This document shows, piece after piece, positions 57,405 to 64,000 of a stretch of DNA of 64,000 bases. This DNA comes from Psychromonas sp. 14N.309.X.WAT.B.A12. GTDB lineage: Bacteria; Pseudomonadota; Gammaproteobacteria; Enterobacterales; Psychromonadaceae. A model generated the notes under the pieces. It was not told where the DNA came from. It made no database searches and worked only from the letters and a program-made list of their open reading frames with translations. How positions within the stretch are numbered: position 1 is the first letter of the stretch; the number at the start of each line of letters is the position of its first letter. Made by a program: the position numbers and the translations under genes. The DNA lies in assembly GCF_030397575.1 (NCBI RefSeq), contig NZ_JAPNXS010000004.1, positions 62,001-126,000 of the forward strand, written 5' to 3'.

Positions 57405-57743
57405 ATGAGTTTATTTATCTCTCAAGCACATGCAGCAGCTGAAGGCGCACCAGCAGATGGCGGCGGCATGCAAATGATTTTTATGTTGGTTGTTTTTGCA
57501 GCTATTTTCTACTTTATGATCTACCGCCCACAAGCGCGTCGTACTAAAGAGCATAAAAACCTGATGGAAAGCATCAGCAAAAATGATGAAATATTAACAA
57601 CGGGTGGTTTAATCGGCCGTGTTGCTAAAATCAGTGCTGAAAGTGAATACGTTCAAATAGAGTTAAATGAAAATAACACTATCGTAATCAAAAGAGATTT
57701 TATTACAGCTGTATTACCAAAAGGTACGCTGAAATCAATCTAA
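57405..57743 (+). CDS. yajC: Sec translocon accessory subunit YajC
   Basis: Small inner-membrane protein of the SecDF-YajC complex. The 112 residues have one membrane segment (about 24-44; IFMLVVFAAIFYFMIYRPQ) and a cytoplasmic domain (RRTKEHKNLMESISKNDEIL, then TTGGLIGRVAKIS). AAAGGA upstream. It is followed by a hairpin terminator before secD, so secD may be expressed at a lower level. Confidence 0.95.
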   Translation: MSLFISQAHAAAEGAPADGGGMQMIFMLVVFAAIFYFMIYRPQARRTKEHKNLMESISKNDEILTTGGLIGRVAKISAESEYVQIELNENNTIVIKRDFITAVLPKGTLKSI

Positions 57744-57746
57744 ATT

Positions 57747-57772
57747 AAAAAGGCAGGTTATCCTGCCTTTTT
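57747..57772 (+). terminator. Hairpin terminator between yajC and secD
   Basis: AAAAAGGCAGG / CCTGCCTTTTT with loop TTAT, perfect, ending in a T run. It stands inside the yajC-secDF cluster, so it probably works as an attenuator. Confidence 0.82.
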
Positions 57773-57775
57773 GAC

Positions 57776-57820
57776 GACTAACATCGTAATAAATTATTTC
57801 TCTATGCTGTGATGTTAGTC
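57776..57820 (+). repeat. Ten-base inverted repeat before secD
   Basis: GACTAACATC (57776-57785) and GATGTTAGTC (57811-57820), perfect complements with a 25-base loop, ending 33 bases before secD. The meaning is unknown; it could close a second hairpin after the attenuator or shield the secD leader. Confidence 0.5.
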
Positions 57821-57853
57821 TTTTACCTTTAGCGTCAATTAAAGGACATTATC

Positions 57854-59716
57854 GTGTTAAACAAATACCCTCTTTGGAAGTATTTACTACTCGGGTTTAT
57901 CGTTTTATTTACCCTAGTTTATGCTGCTCCAAATCTTTATGGTGAAGATCCTGCTGTACAAGTTTCGGCCACTCGTGGTGCTAAAGTTGAACTATCTACT
58001 TTAGACAAAGTACAAGATATCCTTAAACAAAATAATATCTCACCAAAATCTACCGTTTTAGAAGATGGACAAATTCTTGTTAGATTGACTTCAAGTGAAG
58101 ATCAATTATTAGCTAGCGAAGCAATCAGTGCGAATATTGGTGATGGCTTTGTGACAGCGCTTAACTTAGCCGCAGCAACTCCTGCATGGTTAGAAGCCAT
58201 TGGTGGCGGGCCATTAAAGTTAGGCTTAGATTTACGTGGTGGTGTTCACTTCTTAATGGAAGTGGATATGGACGAAGCGATTAGTAAAGAGCAAGATCAG
58301 CTAGTTCAAGATTTACGCTCTGAATTGCGTGAACAAAAAATCCGTTATCGTGGCATTGAAAAAGCATCAACACAAACGGGCGTGATTGTTCGTTTTACTT
58401 CTCAAGATATCTTAGATGATGCGGTTGATTACTTGAAGCCACTGAACCCAGGTTACAGCTTTGCAGAAAAAGAGACGGGCGGGACTTTCTACCTCACCGT
58501 TAGCATGACAGATGAAAAACTCAAGTCTGCAAAAAATGATGCATTGGAGCAAAACTTAAGTATTTTACGTAACCGTGTTAATGAATTAGGTGTAGCTGAA
58601 CCATTAGTACAACGCCAAGGTGAAGATCGTATTGTAGTTGAACTACCTGGTATTCAAGATACTGCTCGTGCTAAAGAGATTTTAGGTGCGACAGCAACGT
58701 TAGAATTCCATGCGGTTGATTCTGATACTGATGTGTCTGATGCATTAGCTGGACGAATTCCTGCATCTTCTGCGCTATATAAAGAGCGTGATGGTTTACC
58801 TGTTGTTGTTAAGAAGAAAATTATCTTAACGGGTAATCACATTGTTGATGCACAGTCTGGTGCAGATGAATATGGCCGTGCACAGGTTAATATTTCTTTA
58901 GATTCTCAAGGCGGCAGTAAAATGTCTCGCTTTACTAAAGATAATATTGGCAAGCCAATGGCAACGTTATTTATTGAGTATTTACCAACAGGTAAGAAGA
59001 AAGCAAACGGTAAAGCTGAAACTGAAAAACGTATTGAAGTTGCAAATGTAGCAACTATTCAAGCTCAATTAGGCCGTAGTTTCCGTATTACTGGTTTAGA
59101 TAACACTGCTGAAGCACATAACTTAGCATTGTTACTTCGAGCAGGGGCTTTAACAGCACCAATTCAAATCGTTGAGGAGCGTACTATCGGTCCAAGCCTA
59201 GGTCAGCAAAACATCGATAATGGTGTTAAAGCGATGATTTATGGTTTATTAGCCGTTGTGCTGTTCATGCTTATTTACTACCGTAAATTTGGCGTAGTCG
59301 CAAATGCAGCTTTGATCTTAAACCTCGTCATGATTGTTGGCTTCATGTCGCTTATTCCAGGGGCAACATTAACACTACCAGGTATCGCAGGTATTGTACT
59401 AACGATTGGTATGGCGGTTGATGCTAACGTGCTTATTTTTGAGCGTATTCGTGAAGAGCTAAAAGCAGGTAAATCTGTTCAGCGCTCAATAAACGAAGGT
59501 TACTCAAATGCATTATCAACTATTGCAGATGCAAACATCACTACCTTTATTACAGCGGTTATCTTATTCGCAGTAGGTACAGGACCAGTGAAAGGTTTTG
59601 CGGTAACACTAGCAATTGGTATCTTAACTTCAATGTTTACATCTATCTTCGGTACACGTGCAATAGTTAATGCCGTGTGGGGTGGACGTAATGACATTAA
59701 AAAACTTTCTATCTAA
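57854..59716 (+). CDS. secD: Protein translocase subunit SecD
   Basis: Proton-driven partner of SecYEG that pulls secreted proteins on the periplasmic side. GTG start with AAAGGA seven bases upstream. The 620 residues show TM1 (about 8-27), the large periplasmic P1 domain (about 30-445; [52 protein letters not shown]), and five further membrane segments with the D-rich proton site in [19 protein letters not shown] and [19 protein letters not shown]. secF follows 12 bp later. Confidence 0.97.
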   Translation: MLNKYPLWKYLLLGFIVLFTLVYAAPNLYGEDPAVQVSATRGAKVELSTLDKVQDILKQNNISPKSTVLEDGQILVRLTSSEDQLLASEAISANIGDGFVTALNLAAATPAWLEAIGGGPLKLGLDLRGGVHFLMEVDMDEAISKEQDQLVQDLRSELREQKIRYRGIEKASTQTGVIVRFTSQDILDDAVDYLKPLNPGYSFAEKETGGTFYLTVSMTDEKLKSAKNDALEQNLSILRNRVNELGVAEPLVQRQGEDRIVVELPGIQDTARAKEILGATATLEFHAVDSDTDVSDALAGRIPASSALYKERDGLPVVVKKKIILTGNHIVDAQSGADEYGRAQVNISLDSQGGSKMSRFTKDNIGKPMATLFIEYLPTGKKKANGKAETEKRIEVANVATIQAQLGRSFRITGLDNTAEAHNLALLLRAGALTAPIQIVEERTIGPSLGQQNIDNGVKAMIYGLLAVVLFMLIYYRKFGVVANAALILNLVMIVGFMSLIPGATLTLPGIAGIVLTIGMAVDANVLIFERIREELKAGKSVQRSINEGYSNALSTIADANITTFITAVILFAVGTGPVKGFAVTLAIGILTSMFTSIFGTRAIVNAVWGGRNDIKKLSI

Positions 59717-59728
59717 GCAGGGGGCACT

Positions 59729-60676
59729 ATGTTTGAAATAATTAAAACGAAGCAAACAATTGGCTTCATGAAATTTGCAAATCCTGCAACCTGGCTATCT
59801 TTATTTTTGGTATTAGCCTCTATCGTAACCTTAAGTATTAATTGGTTAAATTGGGGATTGGACTTTACCGGTGGTACATTAATTGAGGTAGGTTTTGAAC
59901 AGCCTGCAAACCTTGAAAATGTACGTACAACTTTAGCGGATGCTGATTTCCCTGATGCAGTTGTGCAACACTTTGGTAGTAGCCACGAAGTGATGGTGCG
60001 TTTAGCTCCTCGCGAAGGTGTAAAAGGGCAAGTGATCGGTAACCAAATATTAGATGCATTAACTAATGCAGATTTTGGTAACGTAGATATGCGTCGTATC
60101 GAGTTTGTTGGTCCAAATGTAGGTGATGAGCTAGCTGAGAATGGTGGTATTGCTATCATTATCGCACTGGTATGTATCATGTTATACGTAAGTATGCGTT
60201 TTGAGTGGCGCTTAGCAATGGGCTCTGTATTAGCACTTGCACACGATATCATTATTACATTAGGTGTTTTCTCGTTATTCCAAATTGAATTTGATTTGAC
60301 GGTATTAGCAGCATTACTGGCGGTAGTTGGTTATTCGTTAAATGATACGATTGTTGTATTTGACCGTATTCGAGAGAACTTCCGTTTATTAGCAACAGAT
60401 ACGCCTTCTGATATTGTTGATAAATCTTTAACGCAAACATTGAGCCGTACTATTATTACGTCTGGCACGACTATCTTAACGTTAGTTTCATTGTTTGTGG
60501 TCGGTGGTGAACTTATCCATGGGTTCGCAACTGCTTTATTGATTGGTATTTTTGTTGGTACTTATTCATCAATCTATGTAGCAAGTGCATTAGCAATCAA
60601 ATTAGGGATTTCTCGTGAGCATATGATTCCAGAAGTGGTGGAAAAAGAAGGTGCTGATCAAGACGCAATTATGTAA
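59729..60676 (+). CDS. secF: Protein translocase subunit SecF
   Basis: Partner of SecD. The 315 residues have TM1 (about 17-37), a periplasmic domain with the family motif GLDFTGGTLIEVGF and VDMRRIEFVGPNVGDEL, and five more membrane segments with VVGYSLNDTIVVFDRIREN and LTQTLSRTIITSGTTILTL. AGGGGG lies before the ATG. A strong terminator closes the cluster. Confidence 0.97.
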   Translation: MFEIIKTKQTIGFMKFANPATWLSLFLVLASIVTLSINWLNWGLDFTGGTLIEVGFEQPANLENVRTTLADADFPDAVVQHFGSSHEVMVRLAPREGVKGQVIGNQILDALTNADFGNVDMRRIEFVGPNVGDELAENGGIAIIIALVCIMLYVSMRFEWRLAMGSVLALAHDIIITLGVFSLFQIEFDLTVLAALLAVVGYSLNDTIVVFDRIRENFRLLATDTPSDIVDKSLTQTLSRTIITSGTTILTLVSLFVVGGELIHGFATALLIGIFVGTYSSIYVASALAIKLGISREHMIPEVVEKEGADQDAIM

Positions 60677-60700
60677 TTGTTAAGATTATCTTTAATATTA

Positions 60701-60728
60701 AAAAAGCACTGCATCGCAGTGCTTTTTT
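60701..60728 (+). terminator. Rho-independent terminator after secF
   Basis: AAAAAGCACTGC / GCAGTGCTTTTT around ATC, perfect 12-base stem with a T run. Confidence 0.93.
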
Positions 60729-60848
60729 GTCATAGCAACACTATTTTCAAACGTAATTGATTGATTAATTGTTCAATTGCAGGGCTAAAACTTTACATTA
60801 TCTTAGATATAGTACACTCTTGAAACTCTTGTTTAGAAGGGTTAAATC

Positions 60849-61787
60849 ATGCAAATATCTTTAAAAGCATTATTTCTAGTTTTCTCAGTTGTTACACTCA
60901 CTGCTTGTTCAAGCTTTAATAATGAAAATGACAGTTACACACTAGCCGCCACGGGACAAGGAAATTCCGTCTTTCCAATTGCAACTCCAGTACAAGTCAC
61001 TTATCAAGATGAAGTGAAATTGTTGCGACTTACTCAACTTATTTCAGATAAAGAAAATATTGATGATAAACAGCGTGCGGTGCTTCTGTACGAACGTGGT
61101 TTAATCTATGACCGTATGGGACTCAGTGCTCATAGTCGCTACGACTTTACTCAATCCATTAATTTAGATCCTACTCTTGCTGAGTCTTATAACTCATTAG
61201 GTGTCTATCTATTAATGGGCGAAGCTTACGATGAAGCCTTTGATGCTTTTGACTCTGCCATTGAACTGTCAGATACCATGCAATACAGTTACCTTCACCG
61301 GGCAATTGGTTTGTCATTAGTTGGGCGTTTAGATGGAGCACAGCAAGATATAGAACATTTCTATGATCTTGATAAAACGGACCCATATCGTGTTCTTTGG
61401 CGTTATATTATTAATTCTCAAGTTGATTTGCCGTCTGCAGAACAGCAACTAAATACAGTACAAAGAGAGCCGGAAGATAAACGTTTTGCTTGGGCGATTG
61501 TGGAAGTGATTAATGGTGATTTATCAGAGGAAGATTTCTTCGATAATATTGCTAATGGCATCCAAACCAATGAAGAATTGGCACAACGTTTATGTGAAGC
61601 TTATTATTATTTAGCGCACTGGCATATGAATAACAATGCTTTAGATAAAGGCATTTATTATTTAAAACTAAGTGCGGCAACCAATGTAAAAGACTTTATT
61701 GAATATAAATATTCACTGATTGATTTAGGCAATATTCAGAAAAAATTACAAGCTCAAGTGCAGAAAGCACAGCAAGCTGCTGAATAA
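60849..61787 (+). CDS. nlpI: Lipoprotein NlpI (TPR repeats)
   Basis: Outer-membrane lipoprotein that in E. coli brings the protease Prc to peptidoglycan endopeptidases such as MepS. The 312 residues have a lipobox LTACS (lipidated Cys near residue 20) and TPR repeats (LLYERGLIYDRMGLSAHSRY, then PTLAESYNSLGVYLLMGEAY, DEAFDAFDSAIELS, YSYLHRAIGLSLVGRLDGA). AAGGG before the ATG. The E. coli order (pnp-nlpI) is not kept here. Confidence 0.93.
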   Translation: MQISLKALFLVFSVVTLTACSSFNNENDSYTLAATGQGNSVFPIATPVQVTYQDEVKLLRLTQLISDKENIDDKQRAVLLYERGLIYDRMGLSAHSRYDFTQSINLDPTLAESYNSLGVYLLMGEAYDEAFDAFDSAIELSDTMQYSYLHRAIGLSLVGRLDGAQQDIEHFYDLDKTDPYRVLWRYIINSQVDLPSAEQQLNTVQREPEDKRFAWAIVEVINGDLSEEDFFDNIANGIQTNEELAQRLCEAYYYLAHWHMNNNALDKGIYYLKLSAATNVKDFIEYKYSLIDLGNIQKKLQAQVQKAQQAAE

Positions 61788-61805
61788 AGCATAAATATAA
61801 AGAGC

Positions 61806-61846
61806 AAAAAAATACCCGTAAAGTCATTCAATTTACGGGTATTTTT
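61806..61846. terminator. Bidirectional terminator between nlpI and nspC
   Basis: AAATACCCGTAAA / TTTACGGGTATTT with A and T runs on both sides, placed between converging genes. It can end nlpI on the plus strand and nspC on the minus strand. A second, weaker palindrome (CTGATATT / AATATCAG, 61857-61878) stands between it and nspC. Confidence 0.9.
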
Positions 61847-61886
61847 AGTTTTATGGCTGATATTCAATTAAATATCAGTCGGGTTT

Positions 61887-63026
61887 CTACCGACCTAAAG
61901 TCCCTTTAAAGTCTTCATAACCAAATTCATTCAATACTTCAATCTGCCCATTTACCTTTTCAAAGTAAATGCTCGGCATCTTCAAGCCATTAAACCAATT
62001 AAGTTTAACCATGGTATAACCGGCGCTGTCTAATAGGTGTAATTTTTGACCTATCTGTAAGGGTTGTGGAAATTGAGTTTCACAAAATTGATCGCCTGCT
62101 AAACAAGAGCAAGATCCGATCACATAGGGGAACTGGCCATCTTTTGACGCTTCTTTTACCGAAGCGGGTTCATTATAAATTAATGTATCTAAACGATGTG
62201 CTTCTGTTGCGCTATCTACGATCGCGGTTTTCTTCTCATTCTCAACTATATCGATGACGCTGACGACCAGATCTGCAGTACGTGTAATGATTGCTTCTCC
62301 CGGTTCAAGGTAGACTTGTAGGCTATGTTTTTCAGCAAATGCTTTTAACGCTAAGCCAAGCTTTTCAATAGGGTAGCCTGGATAGGTAAAAAAGATACCT
62401 CCACCTAAACTCAACCAAGATAATTTATCTAAGTAAGCCGCAAAAGTAGAGGAGATATGATCCAATACAGCAATAAAAGCATCAACATCTTTATTTTCAC
62501 AGTTCATGTGAAACATAAAGCCATCTACTTTATCGGTAACAGATAAGTCTAATAATGATTGTTTAACACCTAAACGAGAGTATGGGCGTGCTGGGTTCGC
62601 TAAATCTTGGCCTGCCACACTCATTTCTGGATTGATACGTAGGCCTAGCGAGGCATCATCTTTACATTTTGGGTAATGGTGAGTTAACTGTGATAATGAG
62701 TTAAAGATAATTTTATCTGACAGTGGTTTAACTGCTTCGATATCGGCATCGGAATAACCCACACTATAGGCGTGTGTTTCCCCTCCAAACTTTTCATGCC
62801 CTAATCTTACTTCATAAGGGCCTGAGCTGGTTGTGCCGTCTAAATAAGGTTTGATAGTGTCAAAGGTGCCCCAAGTTGAAAAGCACTTTAAAGCTAGGAC
62901 TAATTTAGCACCTGAGATATTTTTTAACTGTTTGGCTTTTTCAAGGTTATTGATTAACGCTTGCTCGTTAATCATGAAATAAGGTGTGTTTAAACTGTCT
63001 TTTGATGATTTATCAAGTACTGTCAT
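61887..63026 (-). CDS. nspC: Carboxynorspermidine decarboxylase NspC
   Basis: PLP enzyme (alanine-racemase/ODC fold) that makes norspermidine from carboxynorspermidine. The 379 residues carry the PLP lysine K47 ([12 protein letters not shown]), the glycine loop [16 protein letters not shown], the EPGEAI phosphate site, the HMNCENKD segment and the reactive cysteine region [11 protein letters not shown]. Norspermidine controls biofilm formation in Vibrio through NspS-MbaA, not seen here. The neighbouring minus-strand gene codes for the preceding enzyme. Confidence 0.96.
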   Translation of the reverse strand: MTVLDKSSKDSLNTPYFMINEQALINNLEKAKQLKNISGAKLVLALKCFSTWGTFDTIKPYLDGTTSSGPYEVRLGHEKFGGETHAYSVGYSDADIEAVKPLSDKIIFNSLSQLTHHYPKCKDDASLGLRINPEMSVAGQDLANPARPYSRLGVKQSLLDLSVTDKVDGFMFHMNCENKDVDAFIAVLDHISSTFAAYLDKLSWLSLGGGIFFTYPGYPIEKLGLALKAFAEKHSLQVYLEPGEAIITRTADLVVSVIDIVENEKKTAIVDSATEAHRLDTLIYNEPASVKEASKDGQFPYVIGSCSCLAGDQFCETQFPQPLQIGQKLHLLDSAGYTMVKLNWFNGLKMPSIYFEKVNGQIEVLNEFGYEDFKGTLGR

Positions 63027-63099
63027 AGTATTGTATTTACTCAGATAAAATGATGGCGAAGTGATCTCTTCGCCATAGTAAATAGAAAGGAGTTACTGA

Positions 63100-64000
63100 T
63101 TATTCAGCTACTAGCTCCATCACTTCCCAAGTTAAGCCAATTTTTGGCATTAAGTCTAAGAAATGATCAGGGTTTAACTGTTCAACATTAAACAAACCTT
63201 TGTCACTCCATTTTCCTTGGAAGTAAAGTAATGCTGCAGTGATCGCTGGTACACCTGTTGTATAAGAAATCGCTTGGTGCTCGACTTCATTGTATGATGC
63301 TTTATGGTCACAAATGTTGTAGATAAATACGCTTTTTGCGACGCCATCTTTTTTACCACGTAACCAAGTACCAATACAGGTTTTACCTGTGTAACCCGGT
63401 GCTAATGATGTTGGATCTGGCAAGATCGCTTTTAATACTTTTAGTGGCTCAACAGTAATGCCATCACATGTGGTTACTGGCTCTGTACTTAATAGGCCGA
63501 TAGTACGCATAACATTGAAGTAGTTTAGGTAGCTATCTGAGAACCCCATCCAAAATTCAATACGTTTAGCTGGGATATATTCAGCCATTGAACGTACTTC
63601 ATCATGTGCCATTGAATAGACTTTTTGCTTGCCTACGACTGGAAAATCAAACTCCATCATACGGCTATGGCAAGGTACTTGATGCCATTGCTTGTCTTCG
63701 TAATAAAAAGAGTCGCCTTGAATTTCTAGCATGTTTGTTTCTGGATCAAAGTTTGTTGCGAACTTTTGTCCATGGTCGCCTGCGTTGACATCCATCACAT
63801 CTATACTGTCAATTTCATCAAAGAGATGTTTGTGTGCATAGGTAGCAAATACACTAACAACACCAGGATCAAAACCTGCACCTAAAATACCTGTGATGCC
63901 TGCTTCTTTAAATCGCTCAGCAAAAGCCCATTGGGGATCGTAAGCTTCAGGAACTTGTTGGCCCGGGCTACATAAATCAGTCGCTACTGAAGTGTCTAGG
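63100..64000 (-). CDS. Carboxynorspermidine synthase (saccharopine dehydrogenase family), 5' end outside window
   Basis: NADPH-dependent enzyme that joins diaminopropane (or putrescine) with aspartate semialdehyde to give carboxynorspermidine (or carboxyspermidine), the substrate of NspC. The frame is open to the right edge; about 299 C-terminal residues are visible. Family segments are GILGAGFDPGVVSVFATYA, IDVMDVNAGDHGQKFATNF, EFWMGFSDSYLNYFNVMRT, GKTCIGTWLRGKKDG and EHQAISYTTGVPAITAALLY. It stands 73 bp before nspC on the same strand, the usual pair. Confidence 0.93.
   Translation of the reverse strand, partial: LDTSVATDLCSPGQQVPEAYDPQWAFAERFKEAGITGILGAGFDPGVVSVFATYAHKHLFDEIDSIDVMDVNAGDHGQKFATNFDPETNMLEIQGDSFYYEDKQWHQVPCHSRMMEFDFPVVGKQKVYSMAHDEVRSMAEYIPAKRIEFWMGFSDSYLNYFNVMRTIGLLSTEPVTTCDGITVEPLKVLKAILPDPTSLAPGYTGKTCIGTWLRGKKDGVAKSVFIYNICDHKASYNEVEHQAISYTTGVPAITAALLYFQGKWSDKGLFNVEQLNPDHFLDLMPKIGLTWEVMELVAE

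Noticed and set aside
59713-60252. 179-codon open frame on the minus strand over secF
   Set aside because: It is the mirror of a strongly conserved gene (secF) with no family features or ribosome site of its own.

Overview
The window is 64 kb of AT-rich chromosomal DNA from a marine gammaproteobacterium. The order ftsK-lolA-rarA-crcB-serS, the thrS-infC-rpmI-rplT and queA-tgt-yajC-secD-secF operons, the oppABCDF operon, the letAB-rsmF pair and a norspermidine pathway (nspC next to a carboxynorspermidine synthase) together point to the Vibrio/Shewanella/Psychromonas group. Psychromonas is my best guess; this is inference from gene content and base composition only. No rRNA, tRNA, CRISPR array, prophage or intact insertion sequence was seen.

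Layout. 1-4.8 kb: C-terminal part of ftsK (cut by the window edge), lolA, rarA, crcB, serS, closed by a strong terminator. 4.8-7.0 kb, minus strand: an unknown small protein, the SOS division inhibitor sulA under a near-consensus LexA box, and rdgC. 7.3-12.0 kb: a TonB-dependent receptor, a YfiR-like periplasmic protein and a membrane GGDEF-EAL protein, which look like one signalling module for cyclic di-GMP. 12.1-14.1 kb: phoB-phoR behind a Pho box. 14.4-20.9 kb: a MoxR ATPase broken by a one-base frameshift, a DUF58 protein, a TgpA-type transglutaminase, a secreted beta-helix protein and a Nif3-family protein. 20.9-21.7 kb: a gene-free gap holding a MITE-like inverted-repeat element. 21.7-27.2 kb: oppABCDF.

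27.4-33.2 kb: a divergent isopropylmalate-dehydrogenase-family enzyme, yaeQ, thiI, a DUF1737 protein, elyC (minus), cmoM and a DUF2835 protein. 33.4-37.3 kb: wecB, wecC and a WcaJ-type phosphoglycosyltransferase, a short envelope-sugar set. 37.3-38.9 kb: an accessory patch of mostly non-coding DNA around one unrecognised 266-residue protein. 38.9-44.3 kb, minus: rsmF, letB with seven MCE repeats, and LetA split into two overlapping genes. 44.5 kb: yebG; 44.8 kb: a lone family-2 glycosyltransferase. 45.9-49.1 kb: thrS, infC, rpmI, rplT. 49.1-55.0 kb: a second MITE-like element, a Pho box, then pstC-pstA-pstB-phoU without pstS. 55.1-60.7 kb: queA, tgt, yajC, secD, secF. 60.8-64 kb: nlpI, and on the minus strand nspC and the edge-cut carboxynorspermidine synthase gene.

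The most interesting details are: a hairpin just before thrS whose seven-base loop carries a threonine anticodon (candidate tRNA-mimic operator); an infC gene that appears to start with ATA; the receptor-YfiR-GGDEF/EAL module; the moxR frameshift; the paired Pho boxes of the two separated Pho loci; two related mobile inverted-repeat elements; and the unknown gene at 37.8 kb.
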